A program made the position numbers and the translations under genes. Below, piece by piece: positions 1-10,700 of a stretch of DNA of 64,000 bases. Location of the stretch: the NCBI GenBank assembly GCA_022605955.1, contig JAKCOZ010000103.1, positions 622,501 through 686,500 of the forward strand, in the 5' to 3' direction. The DNA comes from Rallus limicola (taxonomy: Eukaryota; Chordata; Aves; Gruiformes; Rallidae). The notes beneath the pieces are model-generated. The model was not told where the DNA came from. It saw only the letters and a program-made list of their open reading frames with translations, and made no database searches. Within the stretch, counting starts at the first letter, position 1. Each line of letters starts with the position of its first letter.

Positions 1-24
1 AGGGCTCTGTGGAACACCTTGATC

Positions 25-140
25 TAAAGACCTCGAAGGTGAGGGAGACCCCAAGACCCTGAAGACAAGGGCATGGGAGACCTTGAAGATGAAGGAGACC
101 TTGAAGGCATGAGAGACCCTGAAGGTGAGGGCGAGGGGAG
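25..140. repeat. Degenerate purine-rich minisatellite
   Basis: Imperfect repetition of a unit resembling GAGACCTTGAAGATGAAGG, with about four diverged copies (gacctcgaaggtgaggga, gaccctgaagacaaggg, gaccttgaagatgaagg, gaccttgaaggcatgag, gaccctgaaggtgaggg). It carries a short open frame rich in Glu, Asp and Gly, which I regard as a by-product of the repeat. From about 140 to 820 I see no further gene, only unremarkable GC-rich sequence. Confidence 0.55.
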
Positions 141-819
141 ACTAGACCATCACCGCGGGGGTGTTACTGGTTCAGCTCCTCCCAAGGGCAAGCGCAGGGT
201 TGCTGAGTTCAACTCTCCCTCCTGGATGCTCTTCCTGGGTGAGAGGGTGAGACCTCCCACGCCAGCCAACATGGGCTGCTGGGCTCCCAACGATCAGCAG
301 TCAAGGACAGCTGGAGGCAACTGGTTCTGGCCACTGTAGGGGACCTGAGCTGGGGGTTCCCCATGCAGCGACACCAAGGAGGGTTGGGGGTGCAGCAAGG
401 GCTAGGCAAGGAGGAACCTTCCCCACCGCAAGCTGGTGGAGGTCCCAGCACTGGTGCCCACCAAGAGGCAGGAGGGGAGAGGATCACCTCAGCTCCCATC
501 TCAGCTGCCAAGGGACAACTGCAATGACCCCTCCCTGCCTTCAGGGACACCTGACTGGGACCCTCACAACAGCTCATCTTCTGGGCCGTGGTGTCCCACC
601 ATCCCCACCAGCTCCTTCCCACTGCCCCGTGGGAGGCCTCCAGTCCCTGGCTTCTCAGAGACCCCTCGTACCAGCACCCCAACATGACTGCCATGTACCC
701 CACAGTGTATGACTCCTGCCTATGAGGATCCCCCCTCAAAGTCCCTCTGGGTGCCCAGCTAGAGGAAAAAGCAGCCATAAGGGCACCCCACATCCTCCAT
801 AGGGCCCTCAGTCCCCCCC

Positions 820-1660
820 CACACAGAGGTGAGCAAAGACCTCCCTCACTTGCCCTATAGCCCACCCCCCAGCCCTCACAGGCCTGCAAACACGGGAGAG
901 GGCAGAGCCTGGGTGCAAAGGCCCCCCCTACAGACTCTACAGGGCTCTAGTAAGGACCCCACATCCCCTAAGGTCCTCCAGCTAGAAGGGAGGGACATCT
1001 CCAACAGGCCCAAGCATCTTATACAGACACCTCCTCCCCCAGCCAGAAAAGGCCCTGCAGAGCTCCAGCAGCTCCCCAGCTCTAAGGGTTCCCTGTCCTC
1101 TAGAGTCCCCAGACAGAAAGCCCCCCCCCCCCCATCCCCTATAGGTATCCTACAGGTCCCCCAGCTAGAAAAGGTGCCCCCCAATCCCCTACATCCTCTG
1201 TACCCCTCCCAGCTGTAAGCACCCCCAAGCCCACAGGCCCCTGCAGATCCCCTCCCAAAGCCTGTAGGCCCCTACATCCTCTGTACCCCCCAAATTACAG
1301 AAGCCCCCCCCAGCCCTGCAGCTCCCCAACCCCCTGCAGGCCCCTACATCCTCTAAAGCTCCCCCATCCTCTACAGACCTCTGCATCCTCCGTACCCCTA
1401 CAGCTGTAAGAACCCCCATCCCTAACAGACCCCTGCAGCCCCCCTATCCTCGCAGCCCCCTGCAGCCCCTACATCCCCTGCAGGTCCCTACATCCTCCAG
1501 AACCCCCCACCATTTAGTGAAGACCCCCCCAATGCGCACAGGCCCCTGCATCCTCTGTACCCTCCCAGCTACAGAAGCGCCCCCATCCCCTGCAGACCCC
1601 CACATCCCCTGCAGACCCCTACATCCTCTGTCACGCCAGCCGTTTCCCCCCTTCCGCACA
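820..1660. repeat. C-rich minisatellite, inferred intron 1 of the left-hand gene
   Basis: A long run of degenerate copies of a C-rich unit built from CCCCTGCAG, CCCCTACATCCTCTGTACC and CCAGCTAGAA/CCAGCTGTAAG words, spaced roughly 20-40 bases apart and most regular from about 1180 to 1640. The minus strand is G-rich. Since a minus-strand splice donor lies just to the right (GT at 1769-1770), this is most likely first-intron sequence of the gene whose promoter is at about 1.9 kb. Open frames here are repeat artefacts rich in Pro or Gly. Confidence 0.6.
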
Positions 1661-1770
1661 GGCCCCCCCACCCCAGCTGCAAGCGGAGCGAGAGGCCGCC
1701 CTCCGCAGCCCCCGTCAGGCCCCCGCCAGCCCCCCAGGCCGAGGGACGACCCCCCCCGAGCCCCACTCAC

Positions 1771-1905
1771 CGGCTCCCCACGGGTGTGGCGGGGGTCGGC
1801 GGGGCGGGGCCGGGCGGGGGCGGCTCCCGGGGGCGGCTGGGGCTGCGCGCTGGGGCTGCTGCCGCGCGGACCCGCCCCGCCGCCGCTCGCCGACAACAAT
1901 GGGGC
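1771..1905 (-). other. Probable non-coding first exon, possibly CSRNP2
   Basis: On the minus strand the sequence AGCCG|GTGAGTGGGG gives a strong splice donor after base 1771. It sits inside a CpG-dense block with a TATA-like TATATGA at about 1927-1933, which would place a start site near 1900. No convincing ATG-led coding sequence is present before the donor, so this would be a 5'-UTR exon. In human 12q13 the gene next to TFCP2 on the same strand is CSRNP2. Gene order and strand fit, but the identity rests on synteny alone. The left-hand boundary is certain to a base; the start site is a guess. Confidence 0.4.
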
Positions 1906-2216
1906 CGCCGGCGCTGCGCCGCACCTCATATAGGCCGCGTCACGTGGGGGGCGCGCCCCCGCCCCGCCACCGCCCGCCCCGCGGGGCACGCCGGGAAAGC
2001 GAGTCCCGAGGGCGGGAGCGGGAGGCGAGCAGCGGGGCACGCCGGGAAATGTAGTGCGGGGAGGCCTGAGGAGCGGCACGGGGGTGCGCCAGGCCGGGCT
2101 GATCCCCTCGGCCTCGCAGGGGGCTACAGGCGGTGCCCTGCGCCCTCCCGCCGAGAGCCAGGACAAGGCCTCCCGGGGGGCCTGACCCCCGCCCCAGGGC
2201 TGGGGAAGGGCCTGAC

Positions 2217-2243
2217 GGGGAAGGGGAAGGGGAAGGGGAAGGG
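2217..2243. repeat. (GGGGAA)n microsatellite
   Basis: Four tandem copies of GGGGAA plus a partial copy inside the CpG island. Confidence 0.85.
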
Positions 2244-2599
2244 AGGGCGTACCCCAACGCCAACGGCGGGGCGTGGCCCGGGCCGCGGCTCTGCGCAGAC
2301 ACCGAGCCCGAGCAGAGGGGCGGCCGAAAGCCGAGTCTAGACGGGAGATTAGTGAGGCTGGGAGCAGCGGGGAGAGGCCAAAGGCGCCTCAGTTTCCCCA
2401 GTCACGGCCCAGCTGCAGCCCGGAGGCCGGAGAGGCCGCAGGGCGCCTCACCCCGACCAAGGAGGCCTGCGGGGGGCTGCTGAGGTCTGGCCTGAGTCCT
2501 CGTCCTCCTGCCCGCGGGGCACAGCGAGGCCCTGGGCTCGGTTGTCTTCTATCCCAAGCTTCCAGGGCAAGGCAGAAGCAAGGTTGCAGGGCCTGAGGG

Positions 2600-3226
2600 G
2601 CCAGGGCAGCTCCCCGGGGCTCTCCCCAGCTCGGCTTTTGCCTCCCAGGGGCTTTTACCCCTGCACCCACTCACCTCAGCAGCCCCTCTGCCCAGATCCT
2701 CCAGAGCAGCGCTCAGTGAGCCACCACAGCGCTTCCCCCGCGGATTATGGATTAGCTGAGTTATTAACTAATAAGCAGGTCAAGTTATAGGATTAAAAAT
2801 CCTCTTCTTCATGCCCCCACCCCAACCCCTTTGTCTCTCCCCTTGTTTCCAGCTAGCAACCAGGCCTGGAGGAAGAACCAGCCTGTTGCTACCCTGTCCA
2901 TCTGGGAGTTCTCCCAGTCTGCACGTGTGACGAATCCCTCTGCTGGCATTTTCCTCATCCTGTAGTTTAAAATCAGCCCCACACCCCCCCAGCAACATCG
3001 ATACAAATTTAACAAGCCTGCGTTACTACTGTACAGGTCCACGATGCTCCTCCTATACTAACAAAAGAAAGAAAACCCAACAGGATTACAACACATCTTC
3101 CCCATCACCAGGGGTGCCGAAACACAGGCAAAAGGCAAGCGGCCAAACATGAGAACCTTCGCCCACGAAGCTGGATGTTCCTTGGCATTCATGGGGAGAA
3201 GCGAGTTAAGGTTATTTTGGGTTTTT
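2600..3226. other. Spacer between the left-hand promoter and the TFCP2 3' end
   Basis: No gene seen. From 2735 to 2800 there is a short AT-rich cluster with homeodomain-type words (GGATTA twice, TTATTAACTAATAAG) that contrasts with the GC-rich flanks. It could be a small regulatory element upstream of the left-hand gene. The rest is unremarkable. Confidence 0.35.
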
Positions 3227-3232
3227 TTTAAT
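3227..3232 (-). terminator. TFCP2: Candidate TFCP2 polyadenylation signal (ATTAAA)
   Basis: TTTAAT on the plus strand reads ATTAAA on the TFCP2 strand, about 1.5 kb after the stop codon at 4761. I find no canonical AATAAA on the minus strand between the stop and this point. The interval 3233-4760 is therefore inferred to be 3' UTR; it contains no other gene. Confidence 0.4.
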
Positions 3233-4760
3233 AACTCTTCTTAGCATCTTTAACCCCAAGTGATTTACGAGATTTGGGCAGCTCAGGACTCAGGGCAAGC
3301 ACTGAGCAGTGTGTCACATGAGGCAGGGACAATGTGGGACCCTTCACACAGAGTCACAAGTGGCAGGAGCTTGGCCAGTGCCAGTGAAGGACGGGAAGGT
3401 TTGGTTCCAATTCATGGTAGGTATTTTGACTGGATCTCCCAAGAAGACAACAGCTGGACGAGGAAGATGGGAACAGAGTCTTTTATGCCTTACAAACACA
3501 GAAGAGCAGCCCTATTTTAGCAGCAGGGACGCGGCTGTTGATGATTGTCACACCCACCAGTGCCTTGCCTCACCCCGCGTGCCCTCCACTCACCCGCCTC
3601 GTGCTGGATCTCATCACAGCCTTATTTAAAAGCAAGAGCCCTGCTTTACATTGTATTTTTCTCCCCTATTTTTTTGGCTCACAACATCCTCAGGTAGTGG
3701 TTACTGTTCGAGGCAGGCGTTACTCCAGGCATCTGGGTCTGTACCAGGGAACATTAGAGATGGGAACAGGATCCCTGCACGGCAGGGTGGATCCTTCACC
3801 TCGGAGACTTCACGGCTGTCCTGGGAACCTGCACAGAGGCACTTCTGTCACCAAGTCCAACAGCTTTTGATAACCCCTTGAACTTGCCATCTGTCCCCTC
3901 CTTGGTGCAGGGGACACCATGGAGGCTGGGTAGGGGACACAGGCAGAAAATGAGACAGCACTTAGACACTGCTCCAGATTTTCAGCAGAGACAGCTAAGC
4001 TTTGTTTTTCCCCCTAAAACACGCAAAAAAGAATCCCACAGACCAAGCTAGTTAGCTATTTCTTTATCCAACTCTGCTTCACTCATTGTTTTGCTCCAGC
4101 TTTCTATGACTAAACCTGTGTATGAAAGCTCCTGATGACCTTATGCTCGCGAAGGAGGAAGGATGGCACCACAGCCACACCTGCACCTGCACAGCCAACG
4201 CTGTTTGCAGGGTGAGTGGAGGAAAACGAAGTCACCGCCTTTATCTAACAGCTGTGTTGTAATATTAAATGAGAGCTTAACAAAAATCTTTTAAGAAAAT
4301 CCCTCCCAGCCCTAACCTACCACTCCATCAGCACAGTACGTAGCGTATTTTGAGACCTGCTCAGCTCAGCATGCGTCCAAGGGCCGTTTGGTTTTGTTGG
4401 GCCAGCTGAATTCAACGTTTTCTTGCCAGTCTGTGAGCGTCGTGGGAGCAGGTGCCTCTCAGAGAAGCAGAGCACGCCTACCGTAGCAGCAACCCTCATT
4501 TGTAGGTCCCAATGGCAAATTTCTACCGAGAGATGCGACCTGGTAACTTCAAACCTCAGAGCTTCAGCAATTAAGCAGCACGTTACCATCAAGGGTTGTT
4601 TAGATGCCATCAGAGTAAGACGACTGATTTGGCAACAGCTCAGGGTCTTTCCAGAGGATGCCCAGGAGTTTCCAGATCTCTGTTTGTGTCCTTGTGCTGG
4701 AAGTGAAGGATCTTCATGCACGACAAGAGGATCACGGGTAGTCATCATCCCTGTCCCCTC

Positions 4761-7700
4761 CTATTTTAAGATGATGTGGTAGCTATCATTGGTTTCAGCT
4801 GCAAAAGAAGCAAAGCTCATGAGGCAACAGCAAAGGAATCCGCTGGGTCAAGTGGATCTGATATAAGAACTCCCTGAGAAGTGGTGAAGGGAAATATCAG
4901 ATGGAGCATTTACGCACCTTTCATGGTGTCCAGAACGAAACAGGATTCGTCTTGGAAGTTCTGTATCATCTGAAAGAAGGCACAAAGTTCAGTTTAGTCT
5001 GAGGCTGTATTTAAATGCAGCACAACCATGTCACAGCCCAGAGCAGTGGGTTTGTGTTCCCCCATTCAGTGACAAACGCAGATTCAGAGTACCAAAAGGG
5101 CTAGAAGCTGCTTGGGCAGGAGCACAGTGCTCTGGGAGGTAGGAAAGGCACCAGCCCGAAGTATTTATTCCTTCCTCCAGCTCTCCAGAACTGAAGGGCC
5201 AAACCAGCAAGCTCAGAAACCATTGGATTTGGGATGCAGGTCTGAAAGCAAAGTTTTCCCACATTGGTTCTGCTCCCTGTTCTTCAGCAAAGCAAACACA
5301 ACAGAAGGTGTGCACGCAGCCTGGGCTAGCGCAAAGGGAGCTTTTCACATCTGATGAACCCCACAGGTTCGAGTGAGGTGTCCCCAAGCACCAACAGCTT
5401 TGGCTCTTCAACAATTAATTCCAACCCTTTGGAGGCAAACGAGCAGGGCCCTTCCCAGAGACCTGTCTGAGGAACCCAGGGTCCTGTGAACCTCCACAGC
5501 AGAGCTCAGAGCACAGACACCAACCAGCTGAAGCAAGCCAGCACAAGAGACTGTTACCTCATTGCTGATCAGCACGTGTATCCCCGTTGGACCTTGCTTG
5601 TAAATCTGGCTGATCTGTTGGGAAGAGATGCTGAAGAGCTGGGCCAGCTTTTCCGTCAGCTCCACTGCCGTCAGTTCCTCCAGATAAATAGCATGGTACA
5701 CTGCAGGGGGAAGAGCTGTTACACCTAGATTCTGAGTGTAGTCTCCATGTCTACACCGTGGATGTGGAGAAGCTTCAGCTAGTGCCAGGCACGCTAGCCT
5801 AGGGAGCAGAGGCTATGGGGAACACTGCAAACAGGAATATCCCAGCCCCAGTGGGATGGAGGCATGTGCAGCCTGTCTATCGAGTGTGGCTTTTTGGCAG
5901 GTTAAACACTCGCTCTGCCGTGTCTCGCGCGGCTGTTGTCATCTTTCCAAGCCCAGGCCGCTTAAATCTACATGCAACTGCAGCATGTCTGGTGCCTGCT
6001 CTTGTAACGTGGCCATCGCATGCCCCGAGCTACACAGGCCTCAGCTCTGCAGTAACGTGGCTGTTGTCAGTGCCCTGCAATACTTGCTCTGTATTTATCC
6101 AGTCCTTGCCCCCAAAAAAGCATCAGCCAAGCAGCATTCCGTACCGTTCCTGTCAGTTTTCAATCCCGGGAGGATGGAAACAGCACCTCTAGCACATCCC
6201 CAGAGCATCCCTGTTCCCCTACTCTGACTCAGCTGCTGGGGCAGAGGGTGGGAAGCGAGAGGATCCAAATTTGAGCAGGGCAAAGAAAGGACGAGCCTTT
6301 TGCTTTTGCACTTGCCGCTCCAATCATGGAGGTGGATAAACCGGCGCCTGGCTGCTCCACAAATGTAGGTCACTCATTGTTGTCTGGGCAATGCTGGATT
6401 CTCACAGAAGCTATCATCTGTCAGTTCAGAGCAGGCAACGTGCTGACAAGTCAGACTCTGCAGCCACCAGTTTGGTGGGCAAGGAGAAAATTAAGATGGG
6501 TAGGACCAGGGCAAGTAGAAAGGGTTTGCTGTGATCTTTTGGCCCTCTTATTGAAGGAGATAACCCCTTGGTTTGCATGCAGGGCCTGCATTAAGTAGCT
6601 GCTGTGCAGGGTAGTGGTGTTGGGATGGGGGATTGGAGGCAGCCAGAGCTAAAAGTGGGGCTGGGAACAGCTTCCACTGCATTTCTGTTTGCCAAACGCT
6701 TTTCTTTCCCCCGCCCCTTCACCTTGATGGCAGCAACCCAAATGCACGTGCTCACAGTGAGGCTTCAAAGCCCTTACCAAAAAAAGTACTGGTTACAGCA
6801 TCACCATCCTCGTGCTTCTGCTGGAGGTCCCTCAGCTGCTGGGACTCCTGGCACACGTAGATGGTCAGTCGGGGCCGCACCATCCTATGGGCAGAGTAGA
6901 GAGTGAAAGCTGTCAGACTTGCTCAAGGATACCTCTAAGTTCCCAACATTTTGCCAGATCTTTTCCATCCTCAGAAGACAAGGGTTTACAAAACCATCGC
7001 AGTCATCCAGCCTCACTGATGCAGCACAGGTGTTTGTGAGAAGGGGACGAAGTCGGCATGGGGACATGGTGCCAGCTGTCTGCCAAGCAGCCAATTCAGA
7101 TGGGTGACTCCTGAGCTCAGAGCCCAAGGTGCATCCTGAGCTCTGCTGATAATACACATGCTCCTTGATCAGAGTCTCACTTTGCAGTGCAAAACCCAGC
7201 AGCGTCCCCCGTCCTTCGTGTCCTTCTCCCCAGCACAGTGTGACCGCGTTTCCCCGCTATCTCCATGCCATCGGCAGCAGTCCATTAACCCTCTGGAATT
7301 CTTCCCACCCACCCAGCTCCCAAGACCTTCTCCCCAGATCGGGACATAGCCCACTCCGTCCCCTTCTGCCCAGCTGCGGCACCACCTTCTGAAACGCTCC
7401 AGCTCAGACAGGAGGGGAGTTAAACACCAGTCCCTGTTTCAGACTGGAACAAAGGACCGTTTTCCCTCTGGGAAGGTAACTCCTATGAGAGGTGGTTCAG
7501 AGGACAGAGGGAACAAGTATTGAATGGACAGGACCTCCTGGCTTGTGGCTTGGTTCTCTGACACTCAAAGAGCAAGATCATTCCTAATACTTCTCTCCCA
7601 CAAGGATTTTCTTCCAGAAATTGTCTCTGGAGCAGTTACCCTGCTGTCTAAGTTATCAAATTTGGGTGAAAGAGGCTGAGGAAGGTTAATGAAACTGTCC

Positions 7701-10700
7701 TCTGCAAGAGCAAGAGCCAAGCACAGAGCCAAACCGAATACAATTTACCTACCGCCCAGGATCAGCTTTTGAGCAAACATACCGTCCTTTTAACGCGTTG
7801 AAGAGCCTGATGCCGTCCGCAGGGCCACAGATCTGGATAACATCTTCTCTGGTCAGCTTCAGTAAGTCTGCACCTAGGGTTTTAAACATTAAAGGAGGAG
7901 AGAAAGTCGCCCAATCCAGCCCAAAGCATCTGCAATGGGGGGCTCAGAGCACCCCAGCTGTGCTGGCTCCCCCTCCACCCACTCACAGAGTTCAACCCAT
8001 TCCCAAATTGCTTTTAACAACCTCCCCCCTGCTTCTCCCAGAAGGAATCTCTTGGGATTATTTTTCTTTCCAGGCTGATTTGCAAGAGCATGTTTTGATA
8101 TGACCCTGTGCCCCAGATTATCATTTGCAGTCGGCTACCCAGTGCCTCAGTGACCCTGGATAATAGAGAGCATATCACCAGGAAAGGAGTGGAACATAAA
8201 CTCCAAGGATTTCTTTACACACAGCACTTTCCCCCCCCCCCCCCAGATCAGCATTTCTCAGTTTGTTTTAAAATCAGAGGGTGCTGCGAGCTCTTGGAAG
8301 AGAAACCACCCCAGTCCCCATTATTTTGTCGGTTGAGATCGAGGTGAGAAACAAAGAACACAGCTTTCAGGAAGCCAAGTTTTATTGTGTTTACAAGATT
8401 TGTTTTTAAAAACCACATTTCTATTTGCAGCAGTAACACGAGGATGGGCTGAGAGGCAAGTGGAGGCCAAGCAAATGGGCACAGAGAAGGAGCAGACACA
8501 GAGGGGATGTCGTAACCTACCTGAGAAGTTTCTGAAGAGCCGAGAAAAGGTGGAGAAGCGGTTTCGGTGCAGCCACTGCTGGGCCTCCTGGGGCGTGCTG
8601 GTGGGCAAGAGGTTCTGCAACGGAGGAAAGGAAGAGTCACGGCCTCAGCAGGGATGTAGAAGCCACTTCCAGTGAGAAACGAGCTCAGGGTCGGGTCAGT
8701 GGTTATAATCAGAGTCTTACATCGAAACCCAGGTGTGCCAGGCTCGTGGCATACACACAGAGTAAAGGCTGCAGCCTGGGCAGGGTGGAATTTAAGAAGT
8801 TTCAGAGGGACAGAGGAAGAGGAAGGACAAAGGGAGAAGCAAGAGTGAGGATGAAGGCGGTCAGTATAGGTCACAGCAAGGTACACAAAGCTTGCTCGCA
8901 GCTCCACGGCACTGTAACTGGGCTGTTTTCACCCAAAGAGGAGCCAAAAAGGAGTTCTAACTCCCCGAAGATGTTAAAGCAGAGCAGTCCCTTCCCCAAC
9001 ACGTTACAGCCACCCATGAACCCGGCCCCGCTCCAGCCCCGAATCCCGTTTTCTGACCTGGGCACCGTCCTTACCACAAGCATAAGCTCTGAGGTGTGAC
9101 TTACATCTGCGATCGGAGGGGGTGGCTCGGGCTGATGGTTTGGAGAGCCATTGCTAGGATGAGGAAAAAAAGAGCCAGACAGAGCAGAACAAGAGGTTAG
9201 TGCCGCTCTTCCCCCTCTGACGCTGGATCCCAGCGAGCAGCAACCACTACCCTTCCCAATCCTGCAAGCAAGACCACTAAAACACAGGGACAGACTGCTT
9301 TGTGGGTGCGACAACACTGTCACCACTGCAGCACGATACTTAATGAGACCAAGGGGCATATGTCGAAGTGTTAATGCGATAGGGAAAGACAGAGCGAAGC
9401 CAGCTGGAAGCCCAACTGCTGATGAAACACACTTAGGCTTCCCATGCAAGAGCTGAGCTTTGCTGCTGCCAGGAAAGGCAACAGCACATAGCTTCCAGGG
9501 CTTTCCTTTTATTATTTACAGCCTCTTACGCCGCTCCCGCCCCACTGTACACTCTGGAAGCACCTTCCTTCCGCAGGCTCCGACACAACAATCCCTCAGG
9601 CGAGGCAGAAATCGAGAGCTGGGCAGCTGCTTCCCCACACTTACCCCTCACCGATGGAGAAACTGCTGTGGGAGCTGTTGAAGCCGGGGGATGGTGCGTT
9701 ATTGACGTAGGTTATCTCTGGCCAGGGTGAACACTGGAAAGGAAAAGCCAGGAGAGTCAGAGGATTGCTCTGAACAGAGAGCACACGTTAACAGCTATTT
9801 GCTGACCGACCCGTGAAACAGAATTAAATAAAGGGATTAGGAGAAGCCACAGCGAGTCACTGCGGAGGGTCGCAAAGCTCAGATTTAGCAATTCTTAATC
9901 TCCAAAGGCCAAAAGTCACACGATTCAAACAGAGTGAGACCTAAACCTCTGCCCTGGCACTGAGCAGCGAGCAGCACGTTGAGCCTGAACATTCCCAGAT
10001 TCACCTGGGGCAGGACGAGGGCTCCATCTCTGGGGCTCTTCAGCACCAACCCCTCAAACAATCCCATTTTAACCAATCCACACTTCTCATGAGCACAAGG
10101 AGGAAACAACGGGGTTTTCTGCCAGCTCACAACCACAGTGGCCCGTTGTCAAAGCTAGCAGGGAGAGGTAAAAGCCTCAAGATGGTCCATTACAGCAGAG
10201 GGGACAAACGCCCTTTGTCAGGTCTAGTAGGAATCACCTCCTCTCCCTACAGATTTTGCTTTTGTCTTTTAGCTATTAACTTCACCCAAGGTTTCACAGC
10301 AAAACAGCCAGTTCCTTGCCACCTGCAAGCAAGGTTAAGCCAGACTTTGTTAAAATGCCACTGCAGGAAAGAGCACCCCACCTCTGTGAGTATCGTGGTT
10401 TCGTAGGAAGGCTGGTATTTCTCCTTCTCATGAGGTGTTCGCTTCTCCATCTTTTCCCTGTCTGTCTTCTGCTTCCGATCAGCACCTTTAGGCTGGAAAT
10501 ATTCTTGTTAGAAGAAGAGCGTGGAAAGGCGGCAGCAAGCCGATTGTTTCCTACCACAGAAAGGCCACCAACGGGCCGAGGTACCTTGAAGACCTTGATC
10601 TGGCAGCTGGCAGAGTGAAGGTGCTCCGTGTACTCCCCGTTTTCATTCTCCTTAAACGTGTCTATCTGGACCCGAAAGGGCACCCCCTTCTCACCTCCAT

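Larger units (their letters stand above)
1680..2560 (-). promoter_or_regulatory. CpG-island promoter of the left-hand minus-strand gene
   Basis: Dense CpG block. It contains a perfect CACGTG E-box (1941-1946), a TATA-like element next to it, Sp1-like GGGCGGG words, and a ZNF143/Staf-like motif on the minus strand at 2036-2055 (ACTACATTTCCCGGCGTGCC). The GCGGGGCACGCCGGGAAA part occurs twice, at about 1980 and 2032. A (GGGGAA)n microsatellite lies at 2217-2243. Start site and extent are inferred; tissue specificity cannot be read from it. Confidence 0.6.

Noticed and set aside
1926..1936. CCTATATGAGG as an SRF CArG box
   Set aside because: It does not fit CC(A/T)6GG. I treat it only as a TATA-like element.
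1444..2340. Several 120-240 aa Gly/Pro/Arg/Ala-rich frames in the left CpG island
   Set aside because: Typical frames of a CpG island and C-rich repeat; the real signal there is a splice donor and promoter motifs.
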